Counted from the first letter of the stretch, positions 1 through 6,070 are shown. The stretch is 7,320 nt of DNA from an uncultured Clostridia bacterium (GCA_944386335.1 CALXAQ010000138.1:1-7320); one strand, 5' to 3'. Numbers and translations: made by a program. The notes: generated by a model from the sequence alone, not told the origin.

Positions 1-1019
1 TAGGAGAAAAATTACAAGAGTTAGAGAAAAAAACATTGGAACAAGGCTTTTGGGAAGATGCTAGTAGTTCTGGTAAAATTTTAAAAGAAATTACAAACAT
101 CAAAAATAAATTAGAGGAATATAAAAAAATAAAAGAGAATTTAGATAATATTCTAGAAGTGCTTGCCTTTTTAAAAGAAGAAAAAGATGAGCAAATGGAA
201 CAAGAATTGCAAGAAAGTGTAAAAAAATTAGAAAAAAGTGTAGAAAGATTAGAAATAAACACCTTATTGTCCGGTAAATATGATGTAAATAATGCGATGA
301 TAACTCTACATCCAGGAGCTGGTGGAACAGAAGCACAAGATTGGGTAGAAATGTTATATCGTATGTATACAAGATGGGCAAATGACAATGGTTATCAAGT
401 AGAAGAATTAGATTATTTAGAAGGAGAAGAAGCAGGCATAAAAAGTGTGACAGCACTGATAAAAGGAGATTATGCCTATGGCTATTTAAAAGGAGAAATG
501 GGAGTTCACAGGTTAGTGCGAATTTCTCCTTTTGATAGTGGTGGAAGAAGGCATACTTCTTTTGCTTCTGTAGAAGTATTGCCAGAAATTACAGATGACA
601 TAGAGATGCAGATTAATCCAGATGATTTGAGAGTGGATACGTATCGTGCATCAGGAGCAGGAGGACAGCATATTAACAAAACATCATCTGCAGTGAGAAT
701 TACCCATATTCCTACTAATATTGTGGTAGCATGCCAATCAGAACGTTCCCAAATACAAAATAGAGAAACTGCTATGAAGATGCTAAAAACAAAATTATTA
801 GACCTAAAAGAAAAAGAGCAGAAAGAAAAAATAGAAGATTTAAAAGGTAATCAAATGGATATTGCGTGGGGAAGTCAAATACGTTCTTATGTGTTCTGTC
901 CCTATACGATGGTAAAAGATCATCGCACAGGGTATGAAGTAGGAAATGTGCAAGCAGTAATGGATGGAGATCTAAATGGTTTCATGGAAGCATATTTAAA
1001 ATATCTTCAAAAACTATAG
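1..1019 (+). CDS. prfB: Peptide chain release factor 2 (5' end cut by window)
   Basis: RF2 recognises UGA and UAA stop codons in the ribosomal A site and triggers release of the finished protein. The first complete codon is at base 3, and the frame is open from the window edge, so the TTG at 36 is an internal leucine and not the start. About 338 codons are visible of a family length near 365. Domain 1 is the coiled, Lys/Glu-rich stretch up to about base 260. The RF2-specific stop-reading tripeptide SPF is at 525-533, inside SPFDSGGRRHTSF. The catalytic GGQ loop (SGAGGQHINKT) is at 660-668. An Ala precedes SGAGGQ, where E. coli K-12 RF2 has its unusual Thr. The SPF tripeptide separates it from RF1 (PxT). 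The family's autoregulatory +1 frameshift site would lie roughly 7 codons before base 1 and cannot be seen. lysC follows after about 80 bases with no terminator between them. Confidence 0.98.
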   Translation, partial: GEKLQELEKKTLEQGFWEDASSSGKILKEITNIKNKLEEYKKIKENLDNILEVLAFLKEEKDEQMEQELQESVKKLEKSVERLEINTLLSGKYDVNNAMITLHPGAGGTEAQDWVEMLYRMYTRWANDNGYQVEELDYLEGEEAGIKSVTALIKGDYAYGYLKGEMGVHRLVRISPFDSGGRRHTSFASVEVLPEITDDIEMQINPDDLRVDTYRASGAGGQHINKTSSAVRITHIPTNIVVACQSERSQIQNRETAMKMLKTKLLDLKEKEQKEKIEDLKGNQMDIAWGSQIRSYVFCPYTMVKDHRTGYEVGNVQAVMDGDLNGFMEAYLKYLQKL

Positions 1020-1101
1020 CATTCTGCCAAACTATCGCATATAATAGTAGTAGCCATATTTATAATTAAATGGGATTTTAAAAAATAATAAAGAGGTGCC
1101 A

Positions 1102-2298
1102 ATGAATATGGACACAGTAACAGTATTAAAATTTGGAGGAAGTAGTGTTGCAGACAATATTCGATTGAATATGGTGGCAGAAAAAATCATTAGTATAAAG
1201 GAGGAAGAAAAAAATATAGTTGTTGTGGTTTCTGCACAAGGAAAGACCACAGATCAGCTTATAAAAGAAGCAAAAGAATTATCCGCAGTTCCGGACGATA
1301 GAGAAATGGATGTGCTTTTAAGTACAGGAGAACAAATATCTATGTCTAAACTTGCTATATTGCTGAAAAGAATGGGATATGATGCTATATCTCTTACTGG
1401 TTGGCAAGCTGGTATGTATACAAACAAAACAAACCAAAATGCTAAAATAGAAACAATAGATACTACTAGAATAGAAGAAGAACTGAAAAAAGGAAAAATT
1501 GTAATTGTAGCTGGTTTCCAAGGTATTAATGAGAAAGGAGATATTACTACATTAGGAAGAGGAGGCTCTGATACAACAGCAGTAGCTATTGCAGCAACGC
1601 TAAAAGCAAAACATTGCTATATTTTTTCGGATGTAGATGGTGTATATACCACAGATCCTAAAAAAATACCAGATGCACAAAAACTACCCACACTTTCCTA
1701 TACGGAAATGTTAGAAATTGCGAATGAAGGAGCTCGTGTACTTCATAATCGTTGTATAGAAGTAGGAGAAAAATATCATATTCCTATCATTACAAAATCT
1801 ACTTTTAATGATAAACCAGGCAGTGTAGTACAAGATAAAATAGAAGATACCAGTGTAAAAAGCATTGTAAAGAACGACGATATTATTTTAGTGGATATTT
1901 ATGAAAAAGAAAATCCTCAAAAATGGCTTTCTTTTTTATGGAAATTAGGAATAGAAGCAAATCATTTTATGATAAAAGAAAATCATTTATATTTTACCAT
2001 AAAAAATAGTGTTCTCAATAAATTCCAAGAAGTTTTAGAGAAAGAGTTACAAGAGAAAGAAGTGAAATATCATAGTATTTCTAGAATTGCTATTGTAGGG
2101 CATGGCATCAAAAACGACACTACTGTTATGGAAAAGGTTTTAAAAATAATAGAGAAAAATCATTTAGAAATATTTACCCTAGAAGAAAGCGAATCTAAAA
2201 TTGTGATAATGTTTACAAAACAAGTAGAACCATCTATATTAGAACAATTACATGAAGATTTATGCACACAGAATAACTTTACACAAAAGCAAGGTTAA
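1102..2298 (+). CDS. lysC: Aspartokinase (aspartate kinase)
   Basis: Phosphorylates L-aspartate with ATP, the first step towards lysine, diaminopimelate, threonine and methionine. The cytosolic protein is 398 residues, normal for a monofunctional aspartokinase. The kinase domain (about 5-235) has the N-terminal KFGGSS (10-15), STGEQ (74-78), GRGGSDTTA (152-160) and SDVDGVYTTDPK (176-187). Two C-terminal ACT-type regions follow at about 262-322 and 327-390. The second is divergent: IAIVGHGI replaces the usual VGAGM-type opening, and the usual TSEIKIS effector segment reads LEESESKIVIM, so feedback control may differ from textbook enzymes. Start choice: the Shine-Dalgarno AAAGAGGTG (1090-1098) covers the GTG at 1096, which rules that out. 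ATG 1102 lies 5 bases after GAGG, and ATG 1108 is a possible alternative. An intrinsic terminator follows the stop by about 30 bases. The symbol lysC is a family-level choice. Confidence 0.95.
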   Translation: MNMDTVTVLKFGGSSVADNIRLNMVAEKIISIKEEEKNIVVVVSAQGKTTDQLIKEAKELSAVPDDREMDVLLSTGEQISMSKLAILLKRMGYDAISLTGWQAGMYTNKTNQNAKIETIDTTRIEEELKKGKIVIVAGFQGINEKGDITTLGRGGSDTTAVAIAATLKAKHCYIFSDVDGVYTTDPKKIPDAQKLPTLSYTEMLEIANEGARVLHNRCIEVGEKYHIPIITKSTFNDKPGSVVQDKIEDTSVKSIVKNDDIILVDIYEKENPQKWLSFLWKLGIEANHFMIKENHLYFTIKNSVLNKFQEVLEKELQEKEVKYHSISRIAIVGHGIKNDTTVMEKVLKIIEKNHLEIFTLEESESKIVIMFTKQVEPSILEQLHEDLCTQNNFTQKQG

Positions 2299-2327
2299 AA
2301 ATTCTTTTCTGAATGAAAATATACTTA

Positions 2328-2359
2328 AAAAAGGCTATGTATAGTTACATAGTCTTTTT
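2328..2359 (+). terminator. Intrinsic terminator after lysC
   Basis: An A-tract at 2328-2332 and the arm GGCTATGTA (2333-2341) pair with TACATAGTC (2346-2354) and T5 (2355-2359). The loop is TAGT (2342-2345), with one G-U pair in the stem. The matched A and T tracts make it workable in both directions, but on this strand it ends the prfB-lysC block. Confidence 0.9.
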
Positions 2360-2393
2360 CCTACATAAAAAAACTATTCAAGTAGATTTAATT

Positions 2394-2510
2394 TTGGAGG
2401 TTTTGGAATTGTAGGCTTTTAATCTTCATAGTAAAAAGCTTAAATTATCCTAGAACACCAAAATAAGATAGGGAAAAGTCTTATAAAAATGGTTCTAAAA
2501 TAGACAAGAC
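2394..2510 (+). pseudogene. Strongly decayed copy of a small gene (copy A)
   Basis: Bases 2406-2429 match 5365-5388 at 20 of 24 positions, including 14 identical bases GCTTTTAATCTTCA (2415-2428). Read in the frame of the better-preserved copy after rho, the block gives EL-stop-AFNLH against ELYAFNLH. All four differences fall at third codon positions; three are silent and one makes TAG. Downstream, the same frame keeps only scattered agreement (S-x-[DN]-T) and several stops, so the 3' limit is a guess. The block lies between the lysC terminator and yabP, where Bacillus subtilis has yabO ahead of yabP. I do not recognise the protein family. The 24-base similarity is seen directly; calling it a gene remnant is inference. 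Confidence 0.45.
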
Positions 2511-2543
2511 CTGAATAAGATATATTGTGCAGACAAGAAGAAA

Positions 2544-2551
2544 AAAGGAGG
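2544..2551 (+). promoter_or_regulatory. Ribosome binding site that sets the yabP start
   Basis: AAAGGAGG lies 9 bases before ATG 2561. It shows that translation begins there and not at the in-frame TTG at 2525, which lies upstream of this site. Confidence 0.85.
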
Positions 2552-2560
2552 AGAGGGAAT

Positions 2561-2873
2561 ATGCCAACAATAGAGGATAGAAAAAATGGAAATCATAATA
2601 CGAATACCAATATCATTCAGAACTTAGTACTAGAGAATAGAGAAAAACTTAGTATTTCTGGCGTACTAGATGTTTTAAGTTTCGATGATCAAGTAGTTAT
2701 TGTAGAAACAGAATTACGGGCTGCTAACGATTAAAGGAGAAAATTTACATATTAACAAATTAAGTATTGATACATCAGAAGTAGTCGTAGAAGGAGAAAT
2801 CTACCATCTATCTTATAGTGAGAATGATTTAAATCAAAAAAACACTAGTTTTTTAGGAAAAATATTTAAATAA
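2561..2873 (+). pseudogene. yabP: Sporulation protein YabP, broken by a single-base frameshift
   Basis: YabP is a small conserved protein of endospore formation, encoded just before yabQ in Bacillus and Clostridia. The reading frame from ATG 2561 gives 52 normal codons ending in LSFDDQVVIVETEL, then TTA CGG GCT GCT AAC GAT and a stop at 2732-2734. Ignoring one base at about 2717 (the C of CGG) restores GLLTIKGENLHINKL and continues to LGKIFK and the stop at 2871-2873. The restored protein is 103 residues, the usual length. Its layout follows Bacillus YabP: ITGV...SFD...ETxxGxLxIxGxNLxxxxL...SKLFK-like end. The break sits exactly at the conserved ETxLGLL segment. It may be a genuine inactivating insertion, a sequencing or assembly error, or less likely recoding: slipping from UUA to UAC leaves poor codon-anticodon pairing. 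The restored stop lies 12 bases before yabQ, so translation of the two genes was probably coupled. Confidence 0.88.
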
Positions 2874-2885
2874 AGGTGAAGCAAT

Positions 2886-3425
2886 TTGGAAAATACAATT
2901 AGCATTCAATTATATTCTCTATTCCTGTTTATTATAGCAGGTATCGTAATAGGTACTTTTTTTGATGTTTTTCGTATTTTAAGGCGAACTTTTAGAACAC
3001 CTGATTGGATGACTTATTTAGAAGATATTTTGTTTTGGATTTTGACAGGCATTTTTTTATTATTTCTATTATTTTATTTTCAAAATGGGAAAATTAGAGG
3101 ATATATAATAGTAGGTTTATTTTTTGGAATTTTAATTTATATGCTAACAATAAGTCGATATTTTATTAAAATTAGTGTTCACATATTAACCATAATAAAG
3201 AATGTAATTAAACAAATATTTATATGGTGTGGGAAACCGTTTACTTTTATTTACAAAATATTAAAAAGAATTGTATTGAAACCATTTTCTTTTATAATTA
3301 TTAATTTTAAAAAAGTAAATTCGACATTTTCTCATGTAAAAGAATTGTATATTTTTAGTATGAAAAATAGAAAATTGATAAAGAAAAGAAGGAATCTACA
3401 AAAAAATGTAGAAAAATATAATTAG
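2886..3425 (+). CDS. yabQ: Spore cortex biosynthesis protein YabQ
   Basis: YabQ is a membrane protein needed for spore cortex formation; in Bacillus it is made in the mother cell and sits in the forespore outer membrane. The 179 residues contain three clear hydrophobic segments: about 9-27 (family opening SIQLYSLFLFIIAGIVIG followed by FDVFRILRR), 46-66 and 72-90. A weaker amphipathic, aromatic and basic stretch follows, and then a strongly basic tail (IKKRRNLQKN). Length and topology fit the YabQ family, which varies in its C-terminal half. The start is TTG 2886, supported by AGGTG at 2874-2878 with 7 bases of spacing and by the family N-terminus beginning at once; no ATG fits. It starts 12 bases after the restored yabP stop. 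With yabP frameshifted, ribosomes would stop about 150 bases earlier, which could reduce yabQ translation or expose the message to Rho. Confidence 0.92.
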   Translation: MENTISIQLYSLFLFIIAGIVIGTFFDVFRILRRTFRTPDWMTYLEDILFWILTGIFLLFLLFYFQNGKIRGYIIVGLFFGILIYMLTISRYFIKISVHILTIIKNVIKQIFIWCGKPFTFIYKILKRIVLKPFSFIIINFKKVNSTFSHVKELYIFSMKNRKLIKKRRNLQKNVEKYN

Positions 3426-3470
3426 AATAAAATGAATATCTAATGATGTCAAAATTGGAGAGATTTACAT

Positions 3471-3746
3471 ATGAAATTATTAAAAAAGCATTATAAAAAA
3501 ATATTATTAGGAATTTTAGGAATTTATGTAGCTAGTATTTTTATTTCACAACAAAAAATCTTAAATTCCTACCAAGAAGAAGCAAAGTCCTATGATGAAC
3601 AAATTGCAGAAGCAAAAGAAGAACAATCTTCTTTACAAAATATGAAACAAAACGTTAATTCCAATCAATATATTGAAGAAATAGCCAGAGAAAAATTAGG
3701 TATGTATTTACCAAATGAGAGAGTTTATATAGATATGTCAAAATAG
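3471..3746 (+). CDS. divIC: Septum formation initiator DivIC/FtsB family protein
   Basis: A small bitopic membrane protein of the divisome, where DivIC works with FtsL and DivIB at the septum. The 91 residues show a short basic cytoplasmic tail (KKHYKK), one membrane span at about 11-27, a Glu/Gln-rich coiled coil at about 28-60 and the family C-terminal signature YIEEIAREKLGMYLPNERVY (67-86). Length and order match Firmicutes DivIC. ATG 3471 has GGAGAG at 3457-3462, 8 bases upstream. The yabP-yabQ-divIC order is the one found in Bacillus and many Clostridia, which supports DivIC over other FtsB relatives. It lies 45 bases after yabQ and is followed at once by a terminator, so it is the last gene of this transcript. 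Confidence 0.93.
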   Translation: MKLLKKHYKKILLGILGIYVASIFISQQKILNSYQEEAKSYDEQIAEAKEEQSSLQNMKQNVNSNQYIEEIAREKLGMYLPNERVYIDMSK

Positions 3747-3779
3747 AAACAGATAAATCAGTATTTTATCTGTTTTTTT
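3747..3779 (+). terminator. Intrinsic terminator after divIC
   Basis: The hairpin begins at the base after the divIC stop. AAACAGATAAA (3747-3757) pairs with TTTATCTGTTT (3765-3775), leaving a 7-base loop, and the T-run continues to 3779. It separates the sporulation/division cluster from rho. Confidence 0.92.
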
Positions 3780-3780
3780 C

Positions 3781-3809
3781 TTTACATTTTTTGTAAAAAG
3801 TAGTATAAT
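3781..3809 (+). promoter_or_regulatory. Sigma-A type promoter for rho
   Basis: The -35 box TTTACA (3781-3786, 5 of 6 consensus) and the perfect -10 box TATAAT (3804-3809) are separated by 17 bases. Transcription should start near 3815-3817, giving a leader of about 90 bases before rho. The leader is U- and A-rich and shows no recognisable riboswitch. Confidence 0.85.
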
Positions 3810-3907
3810 AATAATGGTTTATTCAAAAGCATGTTAATTTCTTATTTTTTCCATTAAATTAAATATGAAATAAACAAAAAAATTATTAAAATAGGGGGCT
3901 TATATTT

Positions 3908-5263
3908 ATGGATTTATTAAATTCTACATTAGTAGAGTTACGCCAAATTGCAAAGGAAAAAGGAATAAAGAATGTCTCAAAATTAAAAAAAGATGAATTG
4001 ATACATATATTACAGGAATTAGAAAAACCAGTAGAAGAAAAGCAAAAAAAGTTTTATCCTTTAGTGAATGATAAACAAGAAAATTATGTAGAAGAACCTC
4101 AATTAACTGCTGGAAATGGTTATCAATTAACAAGTGAAGATGATAGAATTGTAGAAGGTGTTTTAGAAATTTTGCCTGATGGCTATGGATTTTTAAGAGG
4201 AGAAAATTATTTATCTACACCAAAAGATATTTATGTTTCACCTGTTCAGGTTCGAAGATTTCGTTTAGATAATGGAGACAAAATTAAAGGAATTGCTAGA
4301 CTCCCAAAAGAAGGAGAAAAGTTTCCAGCACTAATATATGTAGGAGAGGTAAATGAAGAAGCACCAGAAAAAGCATATAGACGTATCAAATTTGATGATT
4401 TAACACCTATTTATCCAGAAGAAAGATTACTCTTAGAAACTACTCCTACAGAATATGCTATGCGTATAATTGATATTATTTCGCCTATTGGAAAAGGACA
4501 AAGAGGGCAAATTGTGGCTCCACCAAAAGTTGGAAAAACCACACTATTAAAGAAAATAGCCAATAGCATTTCTATCAATAATCCAGAGGTAGAGTTAATT
4601 GTTTTATTAATAGATGAAAGACCAGAGGAAGTAACAGATATGAAACGTTCTATTCATGGAGAAGTAATCTATTCTACATTTGATGAACTTCCTGAACATC
4701 ATGTGAAGGTTGCAGAAATGGTACTAGAAAGAGCAAAGAGACTAGTAGAACATAAAAAAGACGTTGTTATTTTATTAGATAGTATTACAAGGCTAGCACG
4801 TGCTTATAACTTGGTAATTCCATCCTCAGGAAGAACATTGTCTGGAGGATTTGATCCAGGTGCTTTACATAAACCAAAAAAATTCTTTGGTGCTGCTAGA
4901 AATATAGAAAATGGTGGAAGCTTAACGATACTTGCTACCTCTTTAATTGAAACAGGTAGTAGAATGGATGAAGTTATTTTTGAAGAATTTAAAGGAACAG
5001 GAAATATGGAAGTACACTTAGATAGGGCATTATCAGAAAAACGTATCTTTCCAGCAATCGACATTAATAAGTCTGGAACTAGAAAGGAAGAGAAATTATT
5101 ATCTCCAAAAGAATTAGAAACAGTTTATGCATTAAGAAAAGCATTATCTAGTATGCCAGTGGTAGAAGTAACAGAACAAATTATTAAACAAATGGTAGCA
5201 ACTAAAAATAACAAAGAGTTTATAGAGAGAATAAATAGTTTTCTATATAGATTTAAATCGTAG
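3908..5263 (+). CDS. rho: Transcription termination factor Rho
   Basis: Rho is a hexameric RNA-dependent ATPase that loads on untranslated RNA and dislodges RNA polymerase. All 451 residues are present. The N-terminal Rho_N helical domain is at about 1-40, followed by a short charged linker. The cold-shock-like RNA-binding domain (about 78-155) has DGYGFLR (91-97) and DIYVS (107-111). The ATPase domain has Walker A APPKVGKTT (204-212), the catalytic Glu in LIDERPEEV (E237), Walker B VVILLD (286-291), the Q-loop SSGRTLSGG (306-314), the R-loop KGTGN (362-366) and a probable arginine finger in SGTR (R392). All key residues are intact. ATG 3908 follows AGGGGG (3893-3898) by 9 bases. The gene has its own promoter and terminator, so it is probably monocistronic. 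The usual downstream neighbour in many Firmicutes, rpmE, is not present here. Confidence 0.99.
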   Translation: MDLLNSTLVELRQIAKEKGIKNVSKLKKDELIHILQELEKPVEEKQKKFYPLVNDKQENYVEEPQLTAGNGYQLTSEDDRIVEGVLEILPDGYGFLRGENYLSTPKDIYVSPVQVRRFRLDNGDKIKGIARLPKEGEKFPALIYVGEVNEEAPEKAYRRIKFDDLTPIYPEERLLLETTPTEYAMRIIDIISPIGKGQRGQIVAPPKVGKTTLLKKIANSISINNPEVELIVLLIDERPEEVTDMKRSIHGEVIYSTFDELPEHHVKVAEMVLERAKRLVEHKKDVVILLDSITRLARAYNLVIPSSGRTLSGGFDPGALHKPKKFFGAARNIENGGSLTILATSLIETGSRMDEVIFEEFKGTGNMEVHLDRALSEKRIFPAIDINKSGTRKEEKLLSPKELETVYALRKALSSMPVVEVTEQIIKQMVATKNNKEFIERINSFLYRFKS

Positions 5264-5292
5264 CTTAAGAAACAAATCTTAAGCTATTTTTC
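5261..5292 (+). terminator. Intrinsic terminator overlapping the rho stop codon
   Basis: TAGCTTAAGA (5261-5270) pairs perfectly with TCTTAAGCTA (5277-5286) around the loop AACAAA, followed by T5 (5287-5291). The first three bases of the stem are the TAG stop of rho. A terminating ribosome would cover the left arm, so folding, and hence termination, may depend on ribosome release. Confidence 0.92.
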
Positions 5293-5330
5293 TATTCATA
5301 TTATGACTTATAATGAATTTAACTTTTAAG

Positions 5331-5338
5331 GAAGGAGG
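5331..5338 (+). promoter_or_regulatory. Strong ribosome binding site of a decayed small gene
   Basis: GAAGGAGG (5331-5338, within AAGGAAGGAGG) lies 7 bases before TTG 5346. A near-consensus site with good spacing in otherwise gene-free DNA indicates that a translated gene once began here. A TATAAT at 5309-5314 lies upstream but has no convincing -35 box. Confidence 0.7.
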
Positions 5339-5345
5339 AAGATAA

Positions 5346-5470
5346 TTGTCTAATAATAAAAATAGAGTTATATGCTTTTAATCTTCACAAAGTCTGGGTA
5401 GTTTCTAGGGATACTGAACTTGAGGAGTTAAGAAATACATTTTGAAAAAATTAGAAGATATATGAAATAA
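5346..5470 (+). pseudogene. Frameshifted small gene of about 40 codons (copy B)
   Basis: From TTG 5346 the frame reads MSNNKN and stops after 11 codons. Removing one A from the run at 5358-5362 gives MSNNKIELYAFNLHKVW and continues to LRNTF. Removing one T from the run at 5440-5443 then gives EKIRRYMK and a TAA at 5468-5470. The restored protein is 40 residues: a short polar start, a hydrophobic patch (VWVV at 16-19) and a charged amphipathic helix (TELEELRNTFEKIRRYMK). Both breaks lie in homopolymers, the commonest site of slippage or of sequencing error. A second, more decayed copy of the ELYAFNLH segment lies at 2406-2429. I do not recognise the family and give no function. The strong ribosome binding site and the paralogous block with third-position differences argue for a former protein. 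Confidence 0.5.
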
Positions 5471-5533
5471 ATAACTAACTAATATAGATAAATAGGGCAT
5501 AGAAAAGTTAGGCTAAAAATTTACTACATGACA

Positions 5534-5559
5534 TTGCACAAAATCAAAGTTTTGTGCAA
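5534..5559. repeat. Perfect 10-bp inverted repeat (hairpin)
   Basis: TTGCACAAAA (5534-5543) and TTTTGTGCAA (5550-5559) are perfect inverted copies with the 6-base loop TCAAAG. No T-run follows on either strand, so it does not look like an intrinsic terminator. The left arm with its preceding A (ATTGCACAAAA) recurs in the same orientation at 6226-6236, on the far side of the repeat-rich block. Confidence 0.75.
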
Positions 5560-5655
5560 AAAGGAATAGGAGTAAAATAGAAAGTACCTGTTTCAAGTAC
5601 CTCCCTTTCAAAATTAGTGTTTCCTTGCTATAAACTCGTTTTAGCTGTTTTTTAT

Positions 5656-5713
5656 AGACAATAAACTACATTACTTTTTAATAAAATCTCCTTAAAATCG
5701 ATTCTGGAGCTTC
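5656..5713 (-). repeat. Degenerate 58-bp repeat, copy 1
   Basis: An ungapped comparison by eye with 5848-5905 gives 44 identical bases of 58, including the identical core CTTAAAATCGATTCT (5691-5705). The core contains the palindrome AATCGATT. On the minus strand this copy encodes APESILRRFY followed by a stop. Confidence 0.75.
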
Positions 5714-5749
5714 AATATTTTGTGTTATGTCTGGTTGGATTTTTTTCAT
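5678..5749 (-). CDS. Possible 23-residue micro-ORF, function unknown
   Basis: Read from ATG at 5749-5747 on the minus strand, the frame begins MKKIQPDITQ and ends APESILRRFY. AGGTT (5760-5756) lies about 6 bases upstream as a weak ribosome binding site, and a plausible promoter lies just before it. The last ten residues are the part shared with the two other degenerate repeat copies, where the upstream portion is no longer open. It may be a real peptide, the truncated end of a larger decayed gene, or chance in AT-rich DNA. No family is recognised. Confidence 0.3.
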   Translation of the reverse strand: MKKIQPDITQNIEAPESILRRFY

Positions 5750-5776
5750 TATTGTAACCTAATATTTCATAAAAAA

Positions 5777-5804
5777 ATTATATAACTTTAGATTATTTTT
5801 TCAA
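5777..5804 (-). promoter_or_regulatory. Candidate sigma-A promoter for the minus-strand micro-ORF
   Basis: On the minus strand TTGAAA (5804-5799, 5 of 6 consensus) and a perfect TATAAT (5782-5777) are 16 bases apart. The predicted start is near 5770, about 20 bases before the ATG. Chance matches are common in DNA this AT-rich. Confidence 0.4.
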
Positions 5805-5847
5805 AAATTCGTAAATCCTTAAATTTCAGCATTTTGCCTTATTTTTT

Positions 5848-5905
5848 AGACAACAAACTATATGCCTAATTTTTAAAAACGGCTTAAAATCGATTCTCGT
5901 GCGTC
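5848..5905 (-). repeat. Degenerate 58-bp repeat, copy 2
   Basis: This copy has the same core as copy 1 (5883-5897) and 192-bp spacing from it. On the minus strand the core reads ARESILSRF and a stop, with an in-frame TAA six codons before that ESIL, so no complete peptide is left. Confidence 0.75.
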
Positions 5906-6011
5906 GTTTTTTTAGCCATTTTTCAGCAATTTTAAAAAGTGCCTAAAATTAAGCTTTTCTATAAGAATTACATCATAATTATTAGATTTTATAAATTGAA
6001 CATTAAAATTA

Positions 6012-6070
6012 AAACATATAACTTGTTAGATTGTATATAAAAATGTCTTAAAAACGATTTTGATGCGTTC
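6012..6070 (-). repeat. Degenerate 58-bp repeat, copy 3 (most diverged)
   Basis: The core at 6047-6070 (CTTAAAAACGATTTTGATGC...) matches copy 2 at about 18 of 23 positions. The flank matches at about 19 of 35, which is weak in DNA this AT-rich. The minus strand reads ASKSFLRHFY in the corresponding frame. Spacing from copy 2 is 164 bp. Confidence 0.5.

Noticed and set aside
36..38. TTG as the prfB start
   Set aside because: The frame is open to base 3 and the upstream residues fit the RF2 N-terminal helix, so the gene is simply cut by the window.
100..456. Minus-strand 118-codon open frame
   Set aside because: It is a shadow of prfB; the sequence is a low-complexity Leu/Phe run caused by the A-rich opposite strand. 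The minus-strand frames at 1032-1250, 1318-1521, 3924-4133 and 4804-5064 are shadows of the same kind.
1040..1045. TATAAT as a lysC promoter
   Set aside because: It is a perfect -10 box but has no recognisable -35 at 16-18 bases and no extended -10; chance matches are common in this base composition.
1096..1098. GTG as the lysC start
   Set aside because: It lies inside the Shine-Dalgarno sequence that serves the ATG at 1102.
2412..2442. Imperfect hairpin TAGGCTTTT / AAAAGCTTA
   Set aside because: It has a 13-base loop, a G-U pair and an AT-rich stem with no T-run; too weak to call a terminator or riboswitch.
2525..2527. TTG as the yabP start
   Set aside because: It lies upstream of the strong AAAGGAGG at 2544-2551, which clearly serves ATG 2561.
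5309..5314. TATAAT as a promoter for the decayed small gene
   Set aside because: There is no -35 box at suitable spacing; only T-rich terminator sequence lies there.
5534..5559. The perfect hairpin as an intrinsic terminator
   Set aside because: It is followed by an A-run on the plus strand and has no T-run on the minus strand.
5656..6070. CRISPR array
   Set aside because: There are only three copies, they are strongly diverged, and the spacing is 164-192 bp, far outside CRISPR spacer lengths.
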